Of a DNA stretch of 64,000 bases, positions 1 to 8,749 are shown in pieces. The DNA is from Nereida sp. MMG025 (GTDB lineage Bacteria > Pseudomonadota > Alphaproteobacteria > Rhodobacterales > Rhodobacteraceae). The stretch spans positions 115,001-179,000 of the forward strand of contig NZ_JAKFZN010000002.1 of NCBI RefSeq assembly GCF_021654165.1. The letters run 5' to 3'. A program made the translations under genes and the position numbers. A model generated the notes under the pieces. That model was not told the DNA's origin and made no database searches. It saw only the letters and a list, made by a program, of their open reading frames with translations. Each line of letters opens with the position of its first letter. The first letter of the stretch is position 1.

Positions 1-527
1 CCCTCTCGATAGGGCCATGCGAGCGTCGGGCGTCGCTGGCCGCGCATTTCCTCTGGGCGCACCAGTGTTTCAAACGCTACATATTTGGCCTCTGGCTTAA
101 CGCCAACCTTTTGCAAAAGATCAGCAAGCTCGAAACCGTTCCATGGGATATTCATGGCCCATGCCTCTACACAGCGGAAACGGTAAAGACGGTCCTCGAT
201 TGTCATACCGTCCAGCACCTCCTCAAAAGAGTAATCGCCGGGATTGTCCACGAGCCCATCAATTTTGATAGACCACGGTTGCGTGGTCAGTTCGTGGGCA
301 TATTTTTTTGGATCATCCTTGGCCGTGCCAAACTCATAAAAGTTGTTGTAGCTGGTGATGTCTTCAAAGCTGTTGGGAACCAGCGTTTCATCCATGGCCC
401 GCGCACTGCCCGCAAAACCCGCAGATGCCAAACCCGCAACACCCGCCATCAACTGACGCCGATTTAGAAAAGCCGCCTTGGGCGTTGCATCCGCTTGGGT
501 AAGATCATTGGTCCAACGATGAGCCAT
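1..527 (-). CDS. msrP: Protein-methionine-sulfoxide reductase catalytic subunit MsrP (partial)
   Basis: This is the catalytic subunit of the periplasmic MsrPQ system, a molybdopterin enzyme that reduces oxidised methionine in envelope proteins. The gene runs off the left edge, so only about the first 175 residues are present. Residues 20-45 form a twin-arginine signal (Arg23-Arg24 in FLNRRQLMAG, then an Ala/Gly-rich stretch), which fits export of a folded cofactor protein. The mature part shows family stretches SYNNFYEFGT and RFRCVEAW; the Cys of the latter is the molybdenum ligand in this family. The start at 527 has AAGGAG a few bases upstream. The haem partner MsrQ is not in the window and would lie beyond the edge. 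Confidence 0.93.
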   Translation of the reverse strand, partial: MAHRWTNDLTQADATPKAAFLNRRQLMAGVAGLASAGFAGSARAMDETLVPNSFEDITSYNNFYEFGTAKDDPKKYAHELTTQPWSIKIDGLVDNPGDYSFEEVLDGMTIEDRLYRFRCVEAWAMNIPWNGFELADLLQKVGVKPEAKYVAFETLVRPEEMRGQRRPTLAWPYRE

Positions 528-625
528 GTGGCACTCCTTATATACACATTAATCTTTACCTACGTATCGCGGCCTCGCAGGCATAGCCCCCTCACGTGAT
601 GGTTATCGGTTGCAACACAGATCCG

Positions 626-2113
626 CTATTCGACGGGATAAAGCTCATTAAGGGCTTGGCTTCGTCCGTCGGGCCGGACGATCCGCACATGGCGTCTGCG
701 CATCAGGCGGGGTTCGGCCACACCCACCGAATGGGCAATCGTCTCCAATTCCTTGATGATGCTCCGCGCATATTTAGCCACCTTCTTATACTTGTCTTCC
801 ACCACCAGCCCTTTTTGAAAGCGTGGGTCATGGGTCGTGATCCCGGTGGGGCAGGTATTCTTGTTGCACTTGAGCGACTGGATACAACCAAGCGCAAACA
901 TGAACCCCCGCGCTGACGTCACAAAGTCAGCACCCGCCGCCATGGCCCAGGCAATATCCCCAGGGTTTACCAGTTTGCCGCTGGCGATAATGCGGATGCG
1001 ATCTTTCAGGCCAGCTTTGTCGCGCATGGCCGATAGTTGGGGAAGCGCCTCGCGCACGGGCATGCCCACCAAATCCATCAAGGGCATTGGCGCGGCACCT
1101 GTTCCGCCTTCACCGCCATCAATGGTGATGAAGTCAGGTGCGGTGTCTTTGCCCCTCTTCTTTATACAGTCGAAAAAATCGCCGATTTCACCTGTCCCGC
1201 CCATAACGGTCTTTATGCCTACGGGTTTGCCCGTGACCTCGCGAATGTGGTTGATCATATCCAGCAACTGGTTCCAGTCGTTCACCTCGGCGTGACGGTT
1301 TGGGCTGATGCTGTCCGTGCCTTCTTCGATGCCGCGAATTTTTGCAATCTCGGCATTGATCTTGGCCGCAGGAAGGATCCCACCCTTCCCAGGCTTTGCG
1401 CCTTGTGCCAGCTTGATCTCAAACATCCGAACGGTTTCATGGCTGGCGACCTCGCGCAGCTTTTCATCTGACAGCGCGCCGTCTTTCGTGCGCACACCGT
1501 ATTTTGCGGTTCCAATTTGGAAAACAATATCAGCCCCGCCTTCGATATGTTGGGGGGCAAGCCCCCCTTCTCCTGTGTTCATCCAAATGCCCGCTTCTTT
1601 TGCACCTTTGGACAAGGCCAGAACCGCAGGTTTGGAAATCGCTCCGTAACTCATGCCAGAGATATTGAAGATCGAGGTCGCGACAAACGGAACACGCGCC
1701 TGCGCCCCAATCACCATCGGCTCGCTGCTGGCAAATTGATCATCCACAGGTGGAAAAGCGGCATTTGCGAAAATCGGTGTCCCCACAACATTCAAATCGC
1801 GGGTAGATCCAAATGCAATTGTGTTCCCCTTCCCTTCGCCCGCATGTTTTATCCAATCGCGCTGTGCGCGGTTGAACGGTAACTCTTCGCGGTCCATCGC
1901 AAAGAAATACTGACGAAAGAATTCTCCCAATGTGCTGAACAAATAGCGGAAACGGCCAATCACAGGATAGTTTCGCCGAATGGCGTCTTCGGTTTGTGAC
2001 CGATCAATCACAAACAGGACCAGAGCCGCTGCCAGAAGAACCCCCAGAACGAACACCAGTAAAAGTGCGAGAAACTGTAGCGCATATCCCGCAAAGCCCA
2101 TGAGTTCGACCAT
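626..2113 (-). CDS. Membrane-anchored FMN-binding glutamate synthase family protein
   Basis: The 495-residue protein matches the FMN/FeS synthase domain of the large glutamate synthase subunit, without the glutaminase domain. Residues about 7-36 are one hydrophobic membrane segment, and the rest is a GltB-like TIM barrel. The NTGEGGLAPQH stretch near residue 180 and IDGGEGGTGAAP near 331 are FMN/2-oxoglutarate site motifs of the family. Cys410, Cys416 and Cys421 have the C-x5-C-x4-C spacing of the 3Fe-4S cluster. With no glutaminase domain it cannot use glutamine by itself, so the true substrate is unknown. It stands alone, back to back with the fasciclin gene. The family call is firm; the reaction is inferred. 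Confidence 0.85.
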   Translation of the reverse strand: MVELMGFAGYALQFLALLLVFVLGVLLAAALVLFVIDRSQTEDAIRRNYPVIGRFRYLFSTLGEFFRQYFFAMDREELPFNRAQRDWIKHAGEGKGNTIAFGSTRDLNVVGTPIFANAAFPPVDDQFASSEPMVIGAQARVPFVATSIFNISGMSYGAISKPAVLALSKGAKEAGIWMNTGEGGLAPQHIEGGADIVFQIGTAKYGVRTKDGALSDEKLREVASHETVRMFEIKLAQGAKPGKGGILPAAKINAEIAKIRGIEEGTDSISPNRHAEVNDWNQLLDMINHIREVTGKPVGIKTVMGGTGEIGDFFDCIKKRGKDTAPDFITIDGGEGGTGAAPMPLMDLVGMPVREALPQLSAMRDKAGLKDRIRIIASGKLVNPGDIAWAMAAGADFVTSARGFMFALGCIQSLKCNKNTCPTGITTHDPRFQKGLVVEDKYKKVAKYARSIIKELETIAHSVGVAEPRLMRRRHVRIVRPDGRSQALNELYPVE

Positions 2114-2345
2114 TCCAAATATCTCCTAAATGCTGGCGTCATCATTGACCGAACGCCTCATGCGATCAAATGGCTTTAACAAGTTTGTGAGTGGAATGTG
2201 AAAAGAGCGCGAGCTTGGGCTCACGCTTCTATATTTCAAGGGCCTGTTTTGGCAGATCGGCGAAATCCCCCCTCTGGAAATCAAATCAGGCTTTCTACCT
2301 CTTAACCAATGCCAATCACGGCAGACCCCTTGAAGGAGATGATTT

Positions 2346-2831
2346 ATGCTGCGCAAAACACTTATTGCACTGACTGCCACAGCCGCTCTGGCAACAACTG
2401 CCTATGCAGGCGGAATGAAAAAAGACATCGTCGACACCGCTGCCGGCGCAGGCTCGTTTGAGACACTTCTTGCCGCTGCAACCGCGGCTGGTCTGGTCGA
2501 CACCTTGAAAGGCGATGGTCCTTTCACAGTTTTCGCACCAACAGATGAAGCCTTCGCAGCGCTGCCAGCAGGCACAGTGGAAGATCTGTTGAAGCCAGAA
2601 AACAAAGACCAACTGGTTGCAGTGCTGACATACCACGTTGTGCCCGGCAAAGTGATGTCGACAGATCTGCAAGACGACATGGAAGCGACCACCGTTAACG
2701 GCGCAGACGTAACCATTGATCTGGACAACGGCGTGATGGTCGAGACTGCAAATGTTGTGACCGCTGATATCGAAGCCAGCAACGGCGTGATCCACGTAAT
2801 CGATGGCGTGATCCTGCCACCCTCCAGCTAA
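2346..2831 (+). CDS. Secreted fasciclin (FAS1) domain protein
   Basis: The protein has 161 residues. A cleavable signal peptide (residues 1 to about 22, ending TAYAGG) is followed by one FAS1 domain filling the rest. FAS1 landmarks are visible: the [12 protein letters not shown] helix, the H1 motif [11 protein letters not shown] near residue 60, and a C-terminal [13 protein letters not shown] (H2 region). FAS1 proteins of this size are periplasmic or secreted and are linked to adhesion; no catalytic role is implied. The start is preceded by GAAGGAG at ideal spacing. It is a single-gene unit closed by a clear terminator just downstream. Confidence 0.92.
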   Translation: MLRKTLIALTATAALATTAYAGGMKKDIVDTAAGAGSFETLLAAATAAGLVDTLKGDGPFTVFAPTDEAFAALPAGTVEDLLKPENKDQLVAVLTYHVVPGKVMSTDLQDDMEATTVNGADVTIDLDNGVMVETANVVTADIEASNGVIHVIDGVILPPSS

Positions 2832-2877
2832 AGCAATCATTCAACGGATTTACCGTTGGGTGTTTCATGATAGCGAA

Positions 2878-2906
2878 GGCCTCTGCTTAGATGCAGGGGC
2901 CTTTTT
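2878..2906 (+). terminator. Rho-independent terminator after the fasciclin gene
   Basis: The arms GGCCTCTGC and GCAGGGGCC (2878-2886 and 2893-2901) form a hairpin with one mismatch and a 6-nt loop, followed by five T residues. It lies 47 nt after the stop codon. Confidence 0.85.
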
Positions 2907-2993
2907 CGCATCACACTCTAATCACGTTGGTTCGGAGTTCTTCATTTGGGATTACTTCAGCGCGACAGGCGAGTGTGTCCTCTCCTCTAGCGG

Positions 2994-3022
2994 AAAAAGC
3001 CCCCACCTTTCGGTAGGGGCTT
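2994..3022 (-). terminator. Rho-independent terminator after clpB
   Basis: On the minus strand, AAGCCCC and GGGGCTT arms with extra inner pairs (ACC/GGT) form a hairpin followed by a run of T (seen as A at 2994-2998 on the plus strand). It lies 13 nt beyond the clpB stop. Confidence 0.85.
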
Positions 3023-3034
3023 GGACTGATTTTA

Positions 3035-5650
3035 TTAGTGCACCACAGCTTCATCCGGGGGCAGCTTGCGAGATGAGCTCACACGATCGCCAACCAGCAG
3101 ACCATCCGCGCCCGCAGAAACAACAATGGTGGCGCCATCCTCGACATCGCCTGCCAAGATCATTTCAGCCAACTGGTCTTGCAGCGCACGCTGGATCACC
3201 CGTTTCAATGGACGCGCGCCAAAGACAGGATCGTAACCTTCATCTGCCAACCATGTCTTGGCGGCCTCATCAAGTTGCAGATCAATCTTGCGGCCCGCAA
3301 GACGCTTGCGCAGGCGTGCCAATTGAATATCGACAATGCCGCCCATGTCTTCACGCCCAAGGCGGTCGAAGATCACGGTTTCATCCAGACGGTTCAAGAA
3401 CTCTGGACGGAAGTGCGCTCGCACAGCATCCATCACATCACGCTTGGCGTCACTGGGATCAGCACCATCCGGCAGCATGCTAAGAGATTGCGCACCAAGG
3501 TTGGACGTCAAAATGATCAGCGTCTGCTTGAAGTCGACCGTGCGCCCCTGCCCGTCGGTCAGTTGTCCATCATCCAACACCTGCAAAAGCACATTGAAAA
3601 CATCAGAGTGGGCTTTTTCAACTTCATCAAAGAGAACAACCTGATAAGGACGACGGCGCACAGCTTCTGTCAAAACGCCCCCTTCATCATAGCCGACATA
3701 GCCAGGAGGGGCGCCAATCAAACGTGCAACAGCATGTTTTTCCATGAATTCAGACATGTCGATACGCACCATCGCACTGTCGTCATCAAACAGGTATTCC
3801 GCCAAAGCCTTCGTCAGCTCTGTCTTGCCGACGCCTGTTGGCCCCAAAAACAGAAACGATCCAAGCGGACGGTTTTCATCATTCAAGCCTGCACGCGCAC
3901 GCCGCACAGCATTTGCGACCGCCGTGACCGCTGTGCGCTGTCCGATAACCCGCTTGCCGATTTCATCTTCCATGCGCAGCAGCTTTTCACGCTCGCCTTC
4001 CAGCATTTTTGATGTGGGGATACCTGTCCATCGCTCGATGACTTGCGCAATTTGCTCAGGGCGCACCGCTTCTTCAACCATGACGTCGTTATCGCCATCT
4101 TCCGCGTCTGACAGCTTCTTTTCCAACTGCGGGATCACGCCATAAGACAGCTCGCCTGCTTTGGCCAAATTGCCTTCGCGTTTGGCGATGTCCAACTCGG
4201 CTCGCGCACGATCAAGTTGTTCTTTCAGGTCACGTGCACCCTCCAGCTTGTCACGTTCAGCTTGCCATTGGGCTGTCATCTCGGCGCTGCGTTCCTGCAG
4301 ATCAGACAGTTCCTTTTCCAAGGCCTCAAGCCGATCTTTGCTGGCTTTGTCATCTTCCAGACGCAGGGCTTCGGCTTCAATCTGCTTTTGCAGAATTTCG
4401 CGGTCCAGCGCATCCAACGCTTCGGGCTTGCTATCAACTTCCATCCGCAAACGGCTGGCAGCCTCATCCATCAGATCGATTGCCTTATCTGGCAAAAACC
4501 GGTCCGTGATATAACGGTGCGAAAGGGTTGCAGCAGACACCAAAGCGCTGTCGGAGATACGCACGCCGTGATGAAGTTCATACTTCTCTTTGATACCGCG
4601 CAAAATGCTGATTGTGTCTTCAACGGTTGGTTCTTCCACCATCACAGGTTGGAACCGCCGCGCGAGAGCTGCATCCTTTTCGACATGCTTGCGATATTCA
4701 TCAAGCGTGGTTGCACCCACACAGTGCAATTCACCACGTGCAAGCGCAGGCTTGAGAAGGTTAGAGGCATCCATCGCGCCATCAGCCTTACCTGCGCCAA
4801 CAAGCGTGTGCATTTCATCAATAAACAAAATGATTTCGCCCGCCGCCGCCGTAACCTCGGTCAAGATGGCCTTCAGCCGCTCTTCAAACTCCCCTCGGTA
4901 TTTCGCGCCAGCGATCAACGCGCCCATATCAAGGCTCATCAATCGTTTATTGCGCAAGGATTCAGGAACATCACCGTTCACGATCCGCAAGGCCAACCCT
5001 TCGGCGATGGCCGTTTTACCAACACCGGGTTCACCGATCAAAACAGGGTTGTTTTTGGTTCGGCGGCTCAGCACCTGCATCGTGCGGCGAATTTCTTCAT
5101 CGCGTCCGATAATTGGATCGATTTTCCCCGCTTGTGCCGCTTCGGTCAGATCCTGCGCATATTTCTTGAGCGCGTCGTACCCTTCCTCGGCGCTGGCGCT
5201 GTCGGCCGTGCGCCCCTTTCGAATATCGTTAATTGCGCCATTCAAACTTTGGGCAGAGACATTTCCCTGATCCAAGGCAGTTTTCGCGCCTGACTTGACC
5301 ATGCAAAGGGCCATCAAGACACGCTCAACGGGGACAAAGCTGTCGCCTGCCTTTTTCGCAAGGTTTTCAGCCTCAGCCAAAACCTTGGCCGTGGTATTGT
5401 CTAAATAAACCGACGCAGCATCGCCCGAGACTTTGGGGGCCTTGGCAAGCTGCGCATCAACCGCTTCCAACACCCGTTCGGGAGTCCCTCCGGCGCTTGC
5501 AATCAAATTGGATGCCAGACCCTGATCATCGTCCAATAGCGCTTTTAACAGATGATCTGGGGTAAGACGCTGGTGGCTTTCGCGAACAGCGATTGTTTGT
5601 GCCGCTTGGACGAACCCGCGCGCACGCTCTGTGAACTTTGCTAAGTCCAT
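3035..5650 (-). CDS. clpB: ATP-dependent disaggregase ClpB
   Basis: The 871-residue protein is a full-length Hsp100 chaperone. ClpB is a hexameric cytosolic AAA+ machine that pulls polypeptides out of aggregates together with DnaK/DnaJ/GrpE. The order is canonical: a double ClpN repeat (residues 1 to about 145), NBD1 with Walker A GEPGVGKT, a long coiled-coil middle domain (about 400-530, rich in Glu/Lys/Leu), then NBD2 with Walker A GPTGVGKT. The middle domain separates ClpB from ClpA/ClpC, and there is no ClpP-binding loop motif. The start has GAAGGAG upstream. A sigma-32 type promoter sits about 80 nt upstream and a terminator follows, so it is a monocistronic heat-shock gene. Confidence 0.98.
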   Translation of the reverse strand: MDLAKFTERARGFVQAAQTIAVRESHQRLTPDHLLKALLDDDQGLASNLIASAGGTPERVLEAVDAQLAKAPKVSGDAASVYLDNTTAKVLAEAENLAKKAGDSFVPVERVLMALCMVKSGAKTALDQGNVSAQSLNGAINDIRKGRTADSASAEEGYDALKKYAQDLTEAAQAGKIDPIIGRDEEIRRTMQVLSRRTKNNPVLIGEPGVGKTAIAEGLALRIVNGDVPESLRNKRLMSLDMGALIAGAKYRGEFEERLKAILTEVTAAAGEIILFIDEMHTLVGAGKADGAMDASNLLKPALARGELHCVGATTLDEYRKHVEKDAALARRFQPVMVEEPTVEDTISILRGIKEKYELHHGVRISDSALVSAATLSHRYITDRFLPDKAIDLMDEAASRLRMEVDSKPEALDALDREILQKQIEAEALRLEDDKASKDRLEALEKELSDLQERSAEMTAQWQAERDKLEGARDLKEQLDRARAELDIAKREGNLAKAGELSYGVIPQLEKKLSDAEDGDNDVMVEEAVRPEQIAQVIERWTGIPTSKMLEGEREKLLRMEDEIGKRVIGQRTAVTAVANAVRRARAGLNDENRPLGSFLFLGPTGVGKTELTKALAEYLFDDDSAMVRIDMSEFMEKHAVARLIGAPPGYVGYDEGGVLTEAVRRRPYQVVLFDEVEKAHSDVFNVLLQVLDDGQLTDGQGRTVDFKQTLIILTSNLGAQSLSMLPDGADPSDAKRDVMDAVRAHFRPEFLNRLDETVIFDRLGREDMGGIVDIQLARLRKRLAGRKIDLQLDEAAKTWLADEGYDPVFGARPLKRVIQRALQDQLAEMILAGDVEDGATIVVSAGADGLLVGDRVSSSRKLPPDEAVVH

Positions 5651-5731
5651 ATCTTCTCTCCTTCTATAAGCGTCTTACTGAAAAACTTGCCCGCTTAGCG
5701 GCGCAAGATGGCGCAAGACCTTACTCAAGAA

Positions 5732-5758
5732 ATGGGGAGCTTGCTGTCTGCCTTCAAG
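5732..5758 (-). promoter_or_regulatory. Sigma-32 (RpoH) type heat-shock promoter of clpB
   Basis: Reading the minus strand, CTTGAA (5758-5753) and CCCCAT followed by TT (5737-5732 and beyond) are separated by 15 nt. This matches the enterobacterial sigma-32 consensus (CTTGAA, 13-17 nt, CCCCAT) at every core position. It leaves a leader of roughly 70 nt before clpB, a classic RpoH target. Confidence 0.8.
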
Positions 5759-5860
5759 TGCGGCGCACACCTAAAAGTGAGCTATACTTGATTACGTTCC
5801 CCTAAAATATGGAACTTCGTGTGCCCATCTTCGTTGTAATTGAAAGACGGAGGTGAGCAG

Positions 5861-6181
5861 ATGCACCAGAAGATCACAACGAAAATCGCATTTTTGGAAT
5901 TCAACGCAGAAAGCGGAATGTTCGACGCGCGCGTGAATGTCACTGATGGGAGCGATATTTTTACATACCCCATTGAGATTGCAGCGCCTATCACCAGCGA
6001 TTTTCACCACATCACGTCGCTGGTAAACCAGAAGGCCGAAGCGTTGCACAAGAAAGGGGCATGGGACATTCGTTCAGAAATGAGGAAGCGCACAACTCGG
6101 CCGCTGGACGAAAGCCGTGTCGGCCAACATATCGCAGCGCTGACTGATCAGCTCTTCAATCGAATTCGTCAGGCCGCATAA
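5861..6181 (+). CDS. Conserved hypothetical protein, 106 aa
   Basis: I do not recognise this protein. It is soluble, with no signal peptide or membrane segment. The N-terminal half reads like a small beta-rich domain (TKIAFLEF, GMFDARVNV, FTYPIEIAAP), and the C-terminal half is helical and charged, ending in LTDQLFNRIRQAA. The start at 5861 is chosen over an in-frame ATG seven codons earlier because GGAGGTGAG lies at ideal distance from it. The gene is flanked by the divergent clpB promoter and ends inside a perfect terminator hairpin, so it is a real single-gene transcription unit. It resembles the short orphan proteins common in roseobacters. Confidence 0.7.
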   Translation: MHQKITTKIAFLEFNAESGMFDARVNVTDGSDIFTYPIEIAAPITSDFHHITSLVNQKAEALHKKGAWDIRSEMRKRTTRPLDESRVGQHIAALTDQLFNRIRQAA

Positions 6182-6208
6182 AAAAGCCCGCTGAAAAGCG
6201 GGCTTTTT
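6181..6208. terminator. Bidirectional terminator
   Basis: A perfect 12-bp stem (AAAAAGCCCGCT and AGCGGGCTTTTT) closes a GAAA loop, with T runs on both strands. It sits between the convergent genes ending at 6181 (plus) and 6209 (minus) and serves both. Confidence 0.93.
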
Positions 6209-6427
6209 CTATTGCATAGATGTTGCCGTTTGCAAATCTGTTTCGCTAATTGGCATCGCCCCGCGTTCGGGAAACTCGTACGTAAACACGTTGTCAGGTG
6301 CTTCAACAGGGCCGCCAGTGCGCGTTTCACCTACAAAGTGCAGCATCGCTACAAATGCAATAAACGAAATTGGGATGAGTGTCGCAATAGCGATGCGCCC
6401 ATAGGGTTGTCGTTTTTCTTTAGCCAT
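6209..6427 (-). CDS. Small single-pass membrane protein, 72 aa
   Basis: I do not recognise this protein. A basic N-terminus (MAKEKRQPYGR) precedes one transmembrane helix at residues about 11-31 (IAIATLIPISFIAFVAML). A mostly polar tail of about 40 residues should lie outside the cytoplasm by the positive-inside rule. The start codon overlaps the end of the upstream gene by 8 nt, which implies translational coupling. The pair is closed by the strong terminator at 6181-6208. A longer reading frame upstream exists, but it would overlap the neighbour heavily, so the coupled start is preferred. Confidence 0.65.
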   Translation of the reverse strand: MAKEKRQPYGRIAIATLIPISFIAFVAMLHFVGETRTGGPVEAPDNVFTYEFPERGAMPISETDLQTATSMQ

Positions 6428-6722
6428 CGTTCTGCATTGCCTCCGTATTGGTGGGTTCGGTAATCTGTGTCGCACTTGATGAATCGATGAAATCGTCGGT
6501 TTGGGTATCACCATCAAGGCCTTCAACGACCTCATCAACATATCCATCGGGGTCGCTGCCCGAACCAGCCAGCGAATTGGCCTCAGCTGGCTGATCTGTC
6601 GAAGTATTCGTCAACACAAGGGCCACTGCCAAACAGGCCAAGGCGACAGTTGCGGTCAGCATCAGATAACCAAACAAACTGTTACTTTTGCGTTTTGCAC
6701 GATCAAATGGAGTCGTGGACAT
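6420..6722 (-). CDS. Small single-pass membrane protein, 100 aa, acidic tail
   Basis: I do not recognise this protein. Residues 1-18 are polar and basic (FDRAKRKSN). Residues about 19-42 are a transmembrane helix, and the remaining 58 residues are strikingly acidic and Ser/Thr/Asp-rich (GSDPDGYVDEVVEGLDGD), so they are probably disordered. It overlaps the next gene by 8 nt. The start at 6722 has a GGAAAGGGA ribosome site; an in-frame ATG six codons earlier has none. It is transcribed divergently from pyrF. The two tiny membrane proteins look like a two-component unit of unknown role. Confidence 0.65.
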   Translation of the reverse strand: MSTTPFDRAKRKSNSLFGYLMLTATVALACLAVALVLTNTSTDQPAEANSLAGSGSDPDGYVDEVVEGLDGDTQTDDFIDSSSATQITEPTNTEAMQNDG

Positions 6723-6847
6723 CGTAAAATCCCTTTCCAATTATTTGCTTCCCTCCTCAACGGTCCAATGACCACAATGTTCCAATTTGGTTGCGTCAGA
6801 TCAGGTGTTGCGTCAAAGACGGGGCAACACAGGAAGGGGATGCAACC

Positions 6848-7537
6848 ATGGCTGATGACCGTTTGATCGTGGCGCTTGACGTGCCGAACGCCCTGCAGGG
6901 CTTGCAGTTGGCAGACCAGCTTGGTGATGCAGTCTCGTTTTATAAAGTCGGGCTTGGCATGCTGACAGGCGGCGGGCTTGCACTGGCCAATGAGCTTAAA
7001 CAAGAGCGCGGCAAACGTATTTTTCTAGATATGAAACTGTTTGACATCGGGGCCACCGTAGAGGCTGCCGTTCGTGGGTTGGCCCAGTTTGATCTGGATT
7101 TCCTGACCGTGCATGGTGATCCGCATGTGGTGCGGGCCGCAAAAGAAGGCGCGGCTGGCAAAGACCTCAAGATCCTCGCAGTGACGATCCTAACGTCTTT
7201 GGACCGCAGCGATCTTGATGCGGGCATGATCAAGGACGGGGATATTCCCGACTTGGTGGCCGAACGGGCTGGACGCGCATTCGAAGCAGGTGCTGATGGC
7301 GTCATTGCATCGCCGCAAGAAGCCAAACTGATCCGTGCCCTTCCTCAATCCACAGACCGTTTGATTGTAACACCTGGTGTGCGCCCAACAGGCGCGGCGC
7401 TTGGCGATCAAAAACGCGTGGCAACACCGCAAAGCGCAATTTCGGATGGTGCGGATCATATCGTCGTTGGCCGCCCGATTTGGCAAAATAGTGATCCGCG
7501 GGCCGCCGCCGAAGCTGTTATAGATGAACTGCCATAG
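6848..7537 (+). CDS. pyrF: Orotidine 5'-phosphate decarboxylase
   Basis: PyrF carries out the last step of UMP synthesis, decarboxylating OMP. The 229-residue protein opens with RLIVALDVPNA, the first strand with its substrate Asp. The catalytic Lys/Asp motif DMKLFDIG is near residue 60, and the phosphate-binding loops TPGVRP and ADHIVVGRPIW are near the C-terminus; together these cover the whole TIM barrel. The start at 6848 has GGAAGGGG upstream; an in-frame ATG 19 codons earlier is not supported. It stands alone on the plus strand between two minus-strand units, and no other pyrimidine gene is nearby. Confidence 0.97.
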   Translation: MADDRLIVALDVPNALQGLQLADQLGDAVSFYKVGLGMLTGGGLALANELKQERGKRIFLDMKLFDIGATVEAAVRGLAQFDLDFLTVHGDPHVVRAAKEGAAGKDLKILAVTILTSLDRSDLDAGMIKDGDIPDLVAERAGRAFEAGADGVIASPQEAKLIRALPQSTDRLIVTPGVRPTGAALGDQKRVATPQSAISDGADHIVVGRPIWQNSDPRAAAEAVIDELP

Positions 7538-7542
7538 CCGCT

Positions 7543-7812
7543 TTATTCGTTGATATCGTGATCAAAGGTCTGCACCTGACCTTTTTTCAACTTGAACGTA
7601 TTGCGCAGCACGATCCATGCGACCAGTGACATCACGGCGAAGATCAGTAGCAACCAGAATATCGACAGCGGTTGTGCAAAAAAGACAACGGCACTGACAA
7701 CCGCCGCCCCAAGAGCGAACCCGAGCAAGACAAAGCCCGGGGCAGCAACCTCAAGAATGGCGAGGATGAGGGCAAAAGCCGCCCATGCCCACCACGTGTT
7801 TACGATATCCAT
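7543..7812 (-). CDS. NfeD-like membrane protein
   Basis: The 89-residue protein has two to three closely spaced hydrophobic segments (about 5-25, 28-46 and 50-68) and a short basic then acidic tail. This is the short NfeD form (YbbK type) that lacks the large protease part. Its start overlaps the stop of the upstream SPFH gene, and pairing of NfeD with a stomatin/slipin-type protein is one of the most stable gene pairs in bacteria. Short NfeD proteins normally end in an OB-fold, which is largely missing at this length. It probably acts with the neighbour in membrane organisation or quality control. Confidence 0.85.
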   Translation of the reverse strand: MDIVNTWWAWAAFALILAILEVAAPGFVLLGFALGAAVVSAVVFFAQPLSIFWLLLIFAVMSLVAWIVLRNTFKLKKGQVQTFDHDINE

Positions 7813-8705
7813 CAGCCGCGGCCTTTCAACAATTTGAACGCATCCCCGAATGCCTCAAGCGCTTGTGCAGGCACGACGATCGTATTGCTACCTTGTCCCG
7901 CACCCAAAGAATTGAGAGCCTCAACTTGTTTGAGCGCAACTTGATACTGTGCTGCTTCCAAGCCATGGGCGTTGATCGCATCTGCCACTGTCGATGTTGC
8001 ATATGCTTCGGCGTCGGCCAGAACGCGGCGGGCTTCTGCATCCTTCTGCGCGGCGTAAAGCTCTGCATCTGCTGCCAGCTCAACCGAACGGCGTTCGCCT
8101 TCCGCACGGGTCACAGCGGCTCTGCGTTCGCGCTCGGCATTTAGCTGCTGAAGCATCGCATCCCGTGTTGCCTGATCCAGACCAACGTCGAGGATTTCAG
8201 CACGGGTAACTTCAATGCCCCAATCATCAACTGCGGTTTCCACAGCAATCTTGATCTGCTCAATGAGTTGCGCACGGTTCGACTGCACCTCATCCAATTC
8301 CATTTTACCGATGTTCGCGCGGACAATACCCGCGACTGTGGTTGCAATCGCCGCATCGACATCGCGGATACGATAAACTGTCTTTTCAGGCTGAAGGACA
8401 CGGTAAAATACCGAAGTTTCAACTTGCAACAACACGTTGTCGCTTGTGATGGCGTCTTGGCTTGCGGTCGGCAACTGACGTTCCAACACCGATACTTTAT
8501 GCGCGACCCGATCCAAAAAGGGCACGATGAAGTTGATGCCTGGCCCAAGAACCGATTTTAGCCGCCCGAAACGTTCGACCACATGCTTTTCCGATTGGGG
8601 CACAATCCGCACCCCAAGCAGAATACAAAGTATGATGAAACCCGCCAAAAGCAGGATAACGATGTTGCCGCCGATAAATTCAGCCAGAAGCGTTTCTATG
8701 TTCAT
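7812..8705 (-). CDS. SPFH/Band 7 domain membrane protein (stomatin/QmcA type)
   Basis: The 297-residue protein has an N-terminal membrane helix (residues about 14-33). An SPFH domain follows, beginning RIVPQSEKHVVERFGR and running through FLDRVAHKVSVLERQ. Next come a charged Ala/Glu-rich coiled coil (about 190-255) and a Gly-containing tail. Slipins of this type oligomerise into large membrane rings or scaffolds and modulate membrane proteases. It is the first gene of a two-gene unit with nfeD-like 7543-7812, overlapping by one base. The next gene upstream, dadA-like, runs in the same direction. Confidence 0.92.
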   Translation of the reverse strand: MNIETLLAEFIGGNIVILLLAGFIILCILLGVRIVPQSEKHVVERFGRLKSVLGPGINFIVPFLDRVAHKVSVLERQLPTASQDAITSDNVLLQVETSVFYRVLQPEKTVYRIRDVDAAIATTVAGIVRANIGKMELDEVQSNRAQLIEQIKIAVETAVDDWGIEVTRAEILDVGLDQATRDAMLQQLNAERERRAAVTRAEGERRSVELAADAELYAAQKDAEARRVLADAEAYATSTVADAINAHGLEAAQYQVALKQVEALNSLGAGQGSNTIVVPAQALEAFGDAFKLLKGRG

Positions 8706-8749
8706 GTGGTGCCCCTTTCAGAAGGTCTTGGCACTACATATAGCCAACT

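Noticed and set aside
4217-5293. Long plus-strand frame (358 codons) opposite clpB
   Set aside because: It is antisense to the ClpB coding sequence and has no family motif; its length follows from the codon bias of the real gene.
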